Assembly (NCBI RefSeq): GCF_014191375.1
Contig: NZ_JACHWN010000007.1
Coordinates: 248,001 to 312,000, forward strand
DNA length: 64,000 nucleotides
Reading direction: 5' to 3'
From: Mesorhizobium sp. RMAD-H1
GTDB taxonomy: Bacteria; Pseudomonadota; Alphaproteobacteria; Rhizobiales; Rhizobiaceae
This document shows positions 44,505 to 52,321 of this stretch, piece by piece (position 1 is the stretch's first letter; the number at the start of each line of letters is the position of its first letter). A program made the position numbers and the translations under genes. The notes under the pieces are model-generated. The model did no database searches and was not told the origin of the DNA. It saw nothing but the letters and a program-made list of their open reading frames with translations.

Positions 44505-45785
44505 TTATTCCGCGATGGGAAGGCCGGTGGCGTCGGCGATCTGGCTGGCGGCATCGTCCAGGGCGGCCTTCGCATCAGGATAGCCGCCGGCGAAATATTT
44601 GGTCTGGGTGGCGATATAAATCGCGTCCGCATCGCCCTGAAACTGTGTGCCGCGGGCCGGTACGATCTTGGGCAAGGTCGACAGAATATCGGCCCAGATC
44701 GTCTGATTGCCCCAATAGGCCTGTGGCTCCGCAACAAACGGGTCCTTGACCGCGCTTAGGAGCGAGGGGACGAGGCCGAAGGATTTGAGCATCGTGACCT
44801 GCCCCTCGTCCGTGCCGAGCGCATAGTTGACGAACGCCCACGCCGCTTCCTTGTTCTGGGAGGCGTTGCTGATGGCAAGCGACGAGCCCCCGATATTGGC
44901 AGCGCGCGGGCCGTCCGCCGTCAGGCTCGGCATGGGATAGACGCCCCATTTTCCGGCGAGATCGGGCGCCGTCGACCGGACGGAGCCCTCATACCAGCCA
45001 CCATAAACCTGGCTGGCGACGGCTCCCGCCTTGTTTGCCTGGATCTTTTCATCCCAGTTCGCCGCTGTAATGATGCCGGCGTCCTTCATTTCCTTGATCT
45101 TTTCCAGCGCCGCGACGCAGGCCGGCTGGTTGATCGTGATCGACTGGCCATCAGTGGAGAAAAAGCCGCAGCCCTGCTCGTTGGTGATCATGCGGAACCA
45201 CTCGCTGTCGGCGTTGAAATCGCCTTGCGTCATGATAACGCCGGGATTGGCCGCGGAGATCCTCTTGCCCGCCTCGATGAAATCATCCCAGGTCTTGATG
45301 GTCTGCGGGTCAACACCGGCCTTGTCATAGAAATCCCGGCGATAAAACACGGCCACGGGCCCTGAATCCCAGGGCATGGCATAGGCGACATCGCCGATTT
45401 CAAGCTCTGTACGCTTGAAATCAGGAAATTTTGCCTGGATCTCCGGCGTGTAGCCGAGCTCCTTGAGATTGGCGAAGCAATCCGGGAAGCGGTTCCAGTA
45501 GACCTCCGCTTCGAAATTCTCGATCGTCACGATATCCGGCAGGCCCTCTCCGCCCGCCGCGCAGCCCGCAAGCGATTTGTCGAAAACCTGGTCATTGCCG
45601 AGATCCTGGATGTTGACCTTCACGTCGGGATATTTCTTGTTGAACCCCTCCAATGTCGCTTTCAGCGACGATGCGGCGATATTCCAGCTCCAGATGGTGA
45701 TCTCGCCCGATTGGGCAAGCGCGGGCAGGCAGCCAAGACCGGAAACGAGGCCGAGCGCGGCCGCGCCAAGAAGATTGAAGCGCAT
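44505..45785 (-). CDS. Sugar ABC transporter substrate-binding protein
   Basis: A 426-residue CUT1 periplasmic protein. The Sec signal ends at L-P-A-L-A near residue 24. The mature start is G-E-I-T-I-W-S-W-N-I-A, with A-M-P-W-D-S-G-P-V-A-V-F-Y-R-R and N-K-E-A-A-W-A-F-V-N-Y-A as family blocks. GGGAGGA lies before the ATG. It is divergent from an AraC regulator that probably activates it. It is the first gene of the transporter/Gfo-AKR operon. Confidence 0.92.
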   Translation of the reverse strand: MRFNLLGAAALGLVSGLGCLPALAQSGEITIWSWNIAASSLKATLEGFNKKYPDVKVNIQDLGNDQVFDKSLAGCAAGGEGLPDIVTIENFEAEVYWNRFPDCFANLKELGYTPEIQAKFPDFKRTELEIGDVAYAMPWDSGPVAVFYRRDFYDKAGVDPQTIKTWDDFIEAGKRISAANPGVIMTQGDFNADSEWFRMITNEQGCGFFSTDGQSITINQPACVAALEKIKEMKDAGIITAANWDEKIQANKAGAVASQVYGGWYEGSVRSTAPDLAGKWGVYPMPSLTADGPRAANIGGSSLAISNASQNKEAAWAFVNYALGTDEGQVTMLKSFGLVPSLLSAVKDPFVAEPQAYWGNQTIWADILSTLPKIVPARGTQFQGDADAIYIATQTKYFAGGYPDAKAALDDAASQIADATGLPIAE

Positions 45786-45804
45786 TGAAAATCCTCCCTT
45801 TTCA

Positions 45805-45830
45805 ATTGCTTGTTCTTCGCGAACATTGCT
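45805..45830. promoter_or_regulatory. Candidate regulator site between binding protein and AraC genes
   Basis: Within the 86-base divergent spacer, ATTGCT occurs at 45805-45810 and 45825-45830 (20-bp period). Between them is the inverted repeat TGTTC-TTCGC-GAACA (45811-45825). Either the direct repeats (AraC type) or the palindrome (LacI type, with a LacI gene just downstream) could be the functional operator. Confidence 0.5.
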
Positions 45831-45871
45831 AAATTAGCTGTAAAGGAGCGGAAGTCTCCTAAAAGAGGAAC

Positions 45872-46771
45872 ATGGAGTTGGCGGAAAGTAAGATTCGGGA
45901 AAGACCGATCTATCAACCGGGTGCAAGCAGCATCGAGGGCCTGCCAACCGCCTTGCAAATGTTTCATAATCATCCGCCCATCATGGCCATGCCGCACTGG
46001 CATGCGCAGGTGGAAGTCAATTTCATCATGCACGGCTCAGTCCGCTATCGCATGAACGGCCACTCGATTGAGCTCGCCGCCGGTGACATGTGCCTGTTCT
46101 GGGGCGGTCAGCCGCATCAGATGGATTTTTCGTCGAAGGATTCCATCTATGCCGGCGCGCATCTGCCGCTGGTACACTTCTTCCGCATGCGCCTGCCCGA
46201 CAGCGTGTCCGCGCAGCTCATGCAGGGTGCGACGCTGATCACCGCCGCAACCGATGCCGCCGACATGGAGAATTTTCCGCGATGGGTACGCTATACCCGC
46301 TCGGGCGATCCGGCCAGGGTCGAACATGCCGTCAACGAATTGCTGCTGCGCATCGAGCGGATCGTCTTCGAGCCCTATCGGATGGTGCCGGAAAAGACGA
46401 TGATCGCGGCCAACGACCAGACAGGCCAGCAGTCCTCGCGCACCGTCGCGCGCATGTGCGATTTCATCGCGAATAATTTTCTGCAGGATATCAACTCCGT
46501 CGATATCGCCGTCGCCGCCGACCTGCATCCCAAATATGCGATGAGCGTCTTCAAGAAATCGACCGGCATGACACTCAACAACTACGTCAATCTGCTCCGT
46601 CTCTCCTATGCGCAGGCAATGTTGCTGCGCGATGAAGTCAATGTGTTGCAGGTGGCCATGGAAAGTGGTTTCGGCTCACTGAGCGCGTTTAATAAGTCAT
46701 TCCGCAACATCGCTGGCATGTCGCCATCCGATTTCCGAAGGAACATGCGCATTTGCGGTCGTTTCGCCTGA
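45872..46771 (+). CDS. AraC family transcriptional regulator
   Basis: A 299-residue AraC-type regulator. The N-terminal cupin domain has M-P-H-W-H-A-Q-V-E-V-N-F-I-M-H-G, very like MelR. The C-terminal HTH pair includes N-S-V-D-I-A-V-A-A-D-L-H-P and V-L-Q-V-A-M-E-S-G-F-G-S-L-S-A-F. AGAGGA precedes the ATG. It is divergent from the sugar-binding-protein gene and followed 16 bases later by a LacI-type gene, so activator and repressor may control one transporter operon. Confidence 0.88.
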   Translation: MELAESKIRERPIYQPGASSIEGLPTALQMFHNHPPIMAMPHWHAQVEVNFIMHGSVRYRMNGHSIELAAGDMCLFWGGQPHQMDFSSKDSIYAGAHLPLVHFFRMRLPDSVSAQLMQGATLITAATDAADMENFPRWVRYTRSGDPARVEHAVNELLLRIERIVFEPYRMVPEKTMIAANDQTGQQSSRTVARMCDFIANNFLQDINSVDIAVAADLHPKYAMSVFKKSTGMTLNNYVNLLRLSYAQAMLLRDEVNVLQVAMESGFGSLSAFNKSFRNIAGMSPSDFRRNMRICGRFA

Positions 46772-46787
46772 CGGCGAATTGATCTTA

Positions 46788-47831
46788 ATGATTGCCATCG
46801 ACCATTGTGCCGATTCGAGGGTGCAAGAATTGAGCAAGCCGAACTATCGCGACATCGCCCGCCAGGCCGGGGTCGGCACCGCGACCGTCGAGCGGGTGCT
46901 GAATGGGCGTGGAGGTGTTCGCCCCGAACTCGTCGAGAAGGTGCTTCTTGCCGCGCGCGCCCTGAATTATCCGCGCAAGCTTCCCGATGTCCATCGCGGA
47001 TTATTGCGCATAGAAGTGCTGATGGTTCGTCCCGAAACGACTTTCTATCAGCGGCTTTCCAGGGCATTCGAAAGGATTGCGGCCACTCTCGATCCGTTAA
47101 TAGTCGTACATCGCAGCTTTGTCGAAGAGATGAAACCCGAAGAGATAGCCCGGCGCATTGTGTCCGTCGATCTTTCACGTGCCGGGCTGATCCTTGCCGT
47201 CCCGAGCCATCCGTTGATCGGCGCCGCGCTGGAAAGGGTGGACGCACGAGGTCTTCCGGTGGTCCACGTCGTGACCCGCGCATCAGGGCAGGTGGGAGAG
47301 TTCATAGGTATCGACAATTATGCCGCCGGTCGGACGGCCGCGCTCTATACCAGCCGCATGGCGCGTCGAACCGGACCAGTGGTTGCAATCTGTCATCCCA
47401 TTTATCAGGTGCATCGCGATCGCATCCGCGGGTTTTCGGACTATTTTCGTGAAAATCCCGGCGCATCTGGCTTCGAATGGCTCGGTTTCGGCGGTGATGA
47501 AGAGGGCGCCAGCGCCGACCGGCTGTGGTCGGCACTGCAGAGATATCCTGATCTCGCCGGCCTCTATAACGCCGGAGGCGCCAATTCCGCTCTGATCGAT
47601 GTTCTCCGCCGACATCCGCGCGGCCGCGATATATTCTTCGTTGGCCATGAACTGACAGATTACACACGCGCGGCCTTGCAAGACGGCATTATGGATGTGG
47701 TGCTGGATCAGGCGCCCGAGGCGCAGGCCAGGCGCGCGTTGGATTTGGTCCTGCGCCGCGTGGGTCTGACCGATATCGAGCCGGACAAGACTCCCATCCG
47801 TTTTATCACCATCACCAAAGAGGGACTTTGA
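46788..47831 (+). CDS. LacI family transcriptional regulator
   Basis: A 347-residue LacI/GalR-type regulator. HTH: Y-R-D-I-A-R-Q-A-G-V-G-T-A-T-V-E-R-V-L-N-G; the usual S-R-V of the hinge helix region is E-R-V here. The C-terminal periplasmic-binding-like domain contains I-G-I-D-N-Y-A-A-G-R-T-A and G-L-Y-N-A-G-G-A-N. The start is uncertain: ATG at 46788 lacks a ribosome-binding site, whereas a TTG at 46830, just before S-K-P-N-Y, has GAGG well placed. The 3' end overlaps a 9-bp stem-loop. Likely target: the divergent sugar ABC operon. Confidence 0.88.
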   Translation: MIAIDHCADSRVQELSKPNYRDIARQAGVGTATVERVLNGRGGVRPELVEKVLLAARALNYPRKLPDVHRGLLRIEVLMVRPETTFYQRLSRAFERIAATLDPLIVVHRSFVEEMKPEEIARRIVSVDLSRAGLILAVPSHPLIGAALERVDARGLPVVHVVTRASGQVGEFIGIDNYAAGRTAALYTSRMARRTGPVVAICHPIYQVHRDRIRGFSDYFRENPGASGFEWLGFGGDEEGASADRLWSALQRYPDLAGLYNAGGANSALIDVLRRHPRGRDIFFVGHELTDYTRAALQDGIMDVVLDQAPEAQARRALDLVLRRVGLTDIEPDKTPIRFITITKEGL

Positions 47832-47847
47832 TCTAATCAGATCAAAG
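47826..47847. other. Nine-bp stem-loop over the LacI stop codon
   Basis: CTTTGATCT-AATC-AGATCAAAG is a perfect 9-bp inverted repeat with a 4-base loop, spanning the stop codon at 47829-47831. No T-run follows, so it is not a standard terminator. It could be an operator for the downstream hydroxylase operon or an mRNA end structure. Confidence 0.5.
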
Positions 47848-47988
47848 AAGGCTTCGGCGCTGGAAAAGTCCCCTGATATTTTGTTGTCAGGAAAGAGACC
47901 GAGGCGCCGCTGGACAAGCCCGCACAAGGTGTTCTCGTTCACCGGAGATATTGCACGGGCGTGAGTGATCCGCCCGAAGGAGCGCGCA

Positions 47989-49023
47989 ATGGACGACCTG
48001 AAGTATGGAACGCGGAATAAGCGCGGCGACTGGGCACCAAACCAGCCAGTCGAGACGGCGCCGCTATTTGCCTTTCCGCCCCGTTTTCTGGCAATCCTGA
48101 AATGGTTGCCGCATTACTTCTTTCCCTGGAACGTGATCTTTGCCGCCTCGGCGGTTGCCTATTGGGCCTGGATCATTCCGCCGATCGAGACGATGCAGGC
48201 GATCAGCATCGGCTGGGCCACCTGGCTTTACGCTGTGAACGCGGCCTGCGTGTTTTTCTTCTACGGCGCATTCGAGCTCCATCTTTATGTCCTGAAGCGG
48301 CAGGAAAGCCGCTTTAAATACAATGGGAAATTCCCCGCGGAGCAGAAGAGCAAGGCGTTCTGGTTTCAAAGCCAGAACTTCGACAATATGCTGCGCACGT
48401 TCCTGTCGGGCGTGACCATCTGGACCGTGGTCGAAATTGTGATGCTATGGGCCTATGCCAACGGCTATGCACCTTGGCTCAGCTTCGGGGAAAATCCGTG
48501 GACGCTCGCTTTCATCGCGCTGGCGGTGCCGATCATTCACGAGTTCCATTTCTTCTGCATTCACCGACTGATCCATACCCCCTTCCTCTACAAATGGGTG
48601 CATTCCGTCCACCATAACTCGGTTAATCCTTCGCCCTGGTCGTCGCTGTCGATGCACCCGCTCGAGCACCTGCTCTATTTCGGAACGGTGTTCTATCACC
48701 TGATCCTGCCGTCCAACCCCGTCCTGATGCTCTATCAGCTCCATTATGCAGGATTCGGAGCCATCCCCGGTCACGTCGGCTTCGACAAGATCGAAATTGG
48801 CGAGGACAGGCTGGTCGATAGTCATGCCTATGCCCACTACCTTCACCACAAATATTTCGAGGTGAATTACGGCGACGCATTGATCCCGCTCGATAAATGG
48901 TTTGGCACCTGGCACGACTGCTCTCCTGAGGCCGAGGCCCGGATGCAGGAACGCTATCGCAAGCGCAAGGAGAAGCTCGTCGCCCGCAGGAGGCGCATCG
49001 GGATCAAGGAGGCTGTTGAATGA
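47989..49023 (+). CDS. Membrane diiron hydroxylase (fatty acid hydroxylase/sterol desaturase family)
   Basis: A 344-residue integral membrane protein of the fatty-acid-hydroxylase superfamily. The histidine boxes that bind two irons are visible: H184-E-F-H187 with H192 and H196, H205-S-V-H-H209, H223-P-L-E-H227, and H283-Y-L-H-H287. Four or more hydrophobic segments lie at about 45-65, 78-98, 140-160 and 172-190. AAGGAG precedes the ATG at 47989. Such enzymes need electrons from a ferredoxin; a Rieske ferredoxin gene overlaps by four bases and a ferredoxin reductase follows. The substrate is unknown: sterols, fatty acids, carotenoids and small amines are all known for the superfamily. Confidence 0.85.
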   Translation: MDDLKYGTRNKRGDWAPNQPVETAPLFAFPPRFLAILKWLPHYFFPWNVIFAASAVAYWAWIIPPIETMQAISIGWATWLYAVNAACVFFFYGAFELHLYVLKRQESRFKYNGKFPAEQKSKAFWFQSQNFDNMLRTFLSGVTIWTVVEIVMLWAYANGYAPWLSFGENPWTLAFIALAVPIIHEFHFFCIHRLIHTPFLYKWVHSVHHNSVNPSPWSSLSMHPLEHLLYFGTVFYHLILPSNPVLMLYQLHYAGFGAIPGHVGFDKIEIGEDRLVDSHAYAHYLHHKYFEVNYGDALIPLDKWFGTWHDCSPEAEARMQERYRKRKEKLVARRRRIGIKEAVE

Positions 49024-49331
49024 TCTGGGTTTCTGCCTGCAAGCTCGACGACATTGAACAGGAAGGCGCCATTCGCTTTGACCATGGTGGCCGCACCTAT
49101 GCGATCTACCGCGGACCCGACGACAGCGTCTACTGCACCGCGGGCCTCTGCACGCACGAAGCGGTCCACCTTGCAGACGGCCTGGTTATGGATTTTGAGG
49201 TGGAATGTCCCAAGCATTCCGGTGCCTTCGATTACCGCACCGGCGAGGCCTTGAGGCTTCCCGCCTGTGAGAATCTGATGACCTATCCGGCCCAGGTGGT
49301 CGATGGGGAAGTTCGCGTGGCGATCGACTAG
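49020..49331 (+). CDS. Rieske-type [2Fe-2S] ferredoxin
   Basis: A 103-residue soluble Rieske ferredoxin. The cluster ligands are C44-T-H46 and C63-P-K-H66 (C-x-H-x16-C-x2-H). Length matches the small ferredoxins of Rieske oxygenase systems (BphF/CarAc type). It starts inside the hydroxylase stop (ATGA), indicating coupled expression, and most likely passes electrons from the reductase at 49779 to the diiron hydroxylase. Confidence 0.93.
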   Translation: MIWVSACKLDDIEQEGAIRFDHGGRTYAIYRGPDDSVYCTAGLCTHEAVHLADGLVMDFEVECPKHSGAFDYRTGEALRLPACENLMTYPAQVVDGEVRVAID

Positions 49332-49396
49332 AGCACTTAACATCGACCGGACCTTGTCTCGATGACCTGGGAATCCGGTCCGAAGGGAGGATAACA

Positions 49397-49719
49397 ATGA
49401 AAAAGATACGTATGCGGCCGTTCTGGTCGCTCTGACGGCAAGTGCTGCCTCGGCCGAGACAATCGGTGTCTCGATGCAGAGCTCCGATAGCAATTCCCAA
49501 ACATTACTGCGCGAGGGACTCAGTGTGAGAGCATCCGAACCAAAAGGACTCGATCTTCAGTTTGAAGATGCGCAGACCGACACCACCAAACAGCAATCGG
49601 CCAGTGCGCTGGATGCCGCCGTCGCGCTTGCCCGGGGCAAGAGCGTGGATAAGCAGGTCACGGTGCCGTTCGAAGTGGTTACGCCCGAGAACATGGACAA
49701 CTACGCTCACCAGCACTGA
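49397..49719 (+). pseudogene. Internally deleted sugar-binding-protein gene (RbsB-type)
   Basis: GGGAGG precedes an ATG at 49397. After three codons the frame must shift by one base to read a signal peptide (A-A-V-L-V-A-L-T-A-S-A-A-S-A-E) and the mature start T-I-G-V-S-M-Q-S-S-D-S-N. The N-terminal lobe runs to D-A-Q-T-D-T-T-K-Q-Q and then jumps directly to the C-terminal end D-A-A-V-A-L-A-R-G-K-S-V-D-K, closing P-F-E-V-V-T-P-E-N-M-D-N-Y. About 200 central residues are missing compared with a normal ~310-residue protein. Both the frameshift and the deletion should abolish transport. It lies between the Rieske and reductase genes, implying that an intact copy once belonged to this operon. Confidence 0.8.
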
Positions 49720-49778
49720 TCCTCCTCGGCCGGCGCGTCTTCTCCTCCCTACACCGGCCACTTTTTATGGAGCAATCT

Positions 49779-50984
49779 ATGGATGGCATCGTCATTGTCG
49801 GCGCCGGGGAAGCGGGGACGCGTGCGGCCTTCACCCTGCGAGAATTAGGGTTTTCCGGCGGCATCACGTTGGTCGGCATGGAGCCGCATTTGCCATACGA
49901 GCGTCCGCCGCTCTCGAAGCCATTGAATGATACGGTGCACATGAAGCCGATCTGCAGCGCTGAAGCGTTGGATGCCGCCGGAATCGACTATCTTCAGGGG
50001 CTTTTGGCTTTGGGGCTGGATGCACGGGCACAATCCGTCAGTATAAGCGATGGTCGGACGCTTACCTATGACAGACTCCTCCTCACCACCGGTGCCCGTC
50101 CGATACGGCTGACATGCCGGGGGGCGGGACACGCACTCAACTTCCGCACCTATGCGGATGCGGCGGGGATATTCTCTCGTGGTGAAGGTGGCAAAAAATT
50201 TGTGATTATCGGCGGCGGTCTGATTGGAATGGAGCTGGCAGCAGTGCTGCGCGGCAAGGACAATGCGGTCAGTGTCATCGAAGCTGCGTCAATGCCGCTC
50301 GGCCGCGCCGTTCCGCCACGCTTTGCCGCAAAGCTCCTTGCCAGACACCAGGATGAAGACGTTGTGTTCCATCTCGGCCAGGGTGTCGCCGAAATCACCG
50401 ACAATTCGGTTGTTCTTGCTGATGGTAGCTCAGTGCCGGCCGATATTGTCGTTGCCGCCATCGGCGTTGAGGCGGATGTTGCGCTTGCAGAGGCAGCGGG
50501 GCTCGCGGTAGGAAACGGCATTCTGACCGACAGTTACCTGCGTACCAGCGAACCGAATATCTTTGCGGCGGGTGATTGCGCTGCGGTGGCTCAACCAGGT
50601 GGCGGACACATCCGGTTTGAAAGCTGGCGAAATGCCCGCAGTCAGGCGGAGACAGCTGCCCGCAACATGGTAGGCGGCAAGGAGGCGTTCACTGCTACCC
50701 CCTGGTTCTGGTCGGATCAGTATGATCTCGGGCTGCAGGTGGTAGGCCTGCCGCGGCCTGGACATCAGAGCGTGGTGCGTGTGCTCGACCAAGGCGAACT
50801 GGAATTCTACCTGGATGAAGGCCGTCTCGTCGCTGCCGCCGGCCTTGGCATTGGCAATGGCTCGGCCAAGGACATCAAGTTGGCCGAGATGTTGATCGCA
50901 GCGGGGGTTAGCCCCGACCCTACGGCTTTGGCCGATCCCGCCGGGGACCTCAAAGCTCTCCTGAAGCGCGCACGAGCCGCCTGA
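49779..50984 (+). CDS. FAD-dependent ferredoxin reductase
   Basis: A 401-residue pyridine-nucleotide-disulfide-fold reductase of the oxygenase-coupled type (BphG/RubB-like). FAD fold: I-V-I-V-G-A-G-E-A-G; L-P-Y-E-R-P-P-L-S-K-P is the family hallmark. NAD fold: V-I-I-G-G-G-L-I-G-M-E. The FAD-closing motif is I-F-A-A-G-D-C-A, and F-W-S-D-Q-Y near the C-terminus is also diagnostic. It would move electrons from NAD(P)H to the Rieske ferredoxin. The ATG at 49779 has GGAG 7 bases upstream; an ATG at 49767 does not. Confidence 0.92.
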   Translation: MDGIVIVGAGEAGTRAAFTLRELGFSGGITLVGMEPHLPYERPPLSKPLNDTVHMKPICSAEALDAAGIDYLQGLLALGLDARAQSVSISDGRTLTYDRLLLTTGARPIRLTCRGAGHALNFRTYADAAGIFSRGEGGKKFVIIGGGLIGMELAAVLRGKDNAVSVIEAASMPLGRAVPPRFAAKLLARHQDEDVVFHLGQGVAEITDNSVVLADGSSVPADIVVAAIGVEADVALAEAAGLAVGNGILTDSYLRTSEPNIFAAGDCAAVAQPGGGHIRFESWRNARSQAETAARNMVGGKEAFTATPWFWSDQYDLGLQVVGLPRPGHQSVVRVLDQGELEFYLDEGRLVAAAGLGIGNGSAKDIKLAEMLIAAGVSPDPTALADPAGDLKALLKRARAA

Positions 50985-51366
50985 TGGCTGCATACTTCCA
51001 GGCCCTGGCAGGTGAAGCGACAAATGCGGCCACTTTTAATCTCCCCAATCACTGCGGGCGATGGAATGCGCGGTGCAGTTCTGGGTGATGTTTCGCATTT
51101 TCCTTGTCGGCGGAGAATTCGCGTGACCGGTGTTGGAAGAAAGCCATGGTCCATCCCCTCAGCCCTGAGCGTTTCACGGGCGGGTAGTTTCGAGAAAGCG
51201 GGTGCAGATAGAGATCTCGTGCCGCATCACGGACCCCGGGTCGACCTCCTTCTGGCTGGCGGGAATATGGAAAACGACTTCGAGTGGATCAAAAAGATTG
51301 GTATCGAGAATACTGTTGCGAAGGCGCATAACTGAGCATTGAGAAACGAGATCGATCGAACCGACC
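50985..51366. other. Intergenic region before the aldo/keto reductase
   Basis: About 380 bases. A 107-codon plus-strand frame (51012-51335) and minus-strand frames exist, but no recognisable domain, signal or good ribosome-binding site supports any of them. The last ~60 bases probably hold the promoter of the aldo/keto reductase. Confidence 0.35.
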
Positions 51367-52212
51367 ATGTCAGCCGATATTCCTGTGACGTCTTTGCCTT
51401 CCGGAGAAATGATACCTGTCCTAGGGCAGGGGACCTGGTTCATGGGCGAGGACAAGTATCGGTTTGGTGAGGAGGCCGCCGCGTTGCGGCTTGGCATCGA
51501 TCTCGGCATGACGCTGATCGACACGGCCGAGATGTATGCCGATGGCAGGGCAGAGACGGCCGTCGGCGAAGCGATCATGGGACGGCGTGACGCGGTGTTC
51601 CTGGTCAGCAAGGTGCTGCCGTCGAATGCGTCACGGCGGGGGACGATCCAGGCCTGCGAAAACAGCCTCAGGCGCATGAAATGCGAAACCATCGATCTCT
51701 ATCTGCTTCATTGGCGCGGTGGTTATCCCCTGGAGGAGACCATCGCCGCCTTTGAAGGCCTCAGGCAGGCGGGAAAGATCCGGAACTGGGGCGTCAGCAA
51801 TTTCGATATCGATGACATGGGTGAACTCGCCCATGTCGTTGACGGCCAACAGATCGCCACCAACCAGATACTCTACAACCTTACCCGCCGTGGACCGGAG
51901 TTTGATCTGATGCCATGGTGTCGGGAGCGGGATATTCCGATCATGGCCTATTCACCGATCGAGCAGGGAAGATTGCTGGGGAACCAGGTGCTGGCGGAGA
52001 TCGCAAGGGAATGCGTCAGCACGCCCGCCAGCGTGGCGCTCGCCTGGGTGCTGAGCCATGAGGGCGTCATCGCAATTCCGAAATCGAGCGATCCCGTGCA
52101 CCTACGCGAAAACCGGCAGGCTGCCGATCTCAGGCTCTCGGCGGAGCAACTTTTAAGCCTCGACCGGGCGTTTCCGGCTCCCCGGCGCAAGGTGCCGCTG
52201 GATATGCTGTGA
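51367..52212 (+). CDS. Aldo/keto reductase
   Basis: A 281-residue monomeric NADPH-dependent oxidoreductase. The tetrad is complete: Asp and Tyr in L-I-D-T-A-E-M-Y-A-D-G, Lys in L-V-S-K-V-L-P-S-N and His in L-Y-L-L-H-W-R-G-G. The P-S-N after the Lys block and A-I-P-K-S-S at the coenzyme site support an AKR of the 2,5-diketogluconate-reductase type. It follows the ferredoxin reductase on the same strand after 382 bases, so it may be a separate transcript. A carbonyl compound made by the hydroxylase is a possible but unproven substrate. Confidence 0.88.
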   Translation: MSADIPVTSLPSGEMIPVLGQGTWFMGEDKYRFGEEAAALRLGIDLGMTLIDTAEMYADGRAETAVGEAIMGRRDAVFLVSKVLPSNASRRGTIQACENSLRRMKCETIDLYLLHWRGGYPLEETIAAFEGLRQAGKIRNWGVSNFDIDDMGELAHVVDGQQIATNQILYNLTRRGPEFDLMPWCRERDIPIMAYSPIEQGRLLGNQVLAEIARECVSTPASVALAWVLSHEGVIAIPKSSDPVHLRENRQAADLRLSAEQLLSLDRAFPAPRRKVPLDML

Positions 52213-52277
52213 GCGGCATCTGTTCTGAGCGAGGCTCCTTGTAATTCCTATCCAGGAGGCAACGAGCAGCGCAGATA

Positions 52278-52321
52278 GACAGGGATGATCGGCCCTGTCG
52301 GATTTCCGGACTTTTATTTTT
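52278..52321 (+). terminator. Possible terminator after the aldo/keto reductase
   Basis: A stem GACAGGG-N8-CCCTGTC (52278-52299) is followed by a short CGGA-TT-TCCG hairpin and the T-rich run CTTTTATTTTT. The T-run is not immediately next to the larger stem, so termination is plausible rather than certain. It lies between convergent genes. Confidence 0.45.

Noticed and set aside
51012-51335. 107-codon plus-strand frame before the aldo/keto reductase
   Set aside because: No ribosome-binding site, domain or composition support; antisense frames are equally open.
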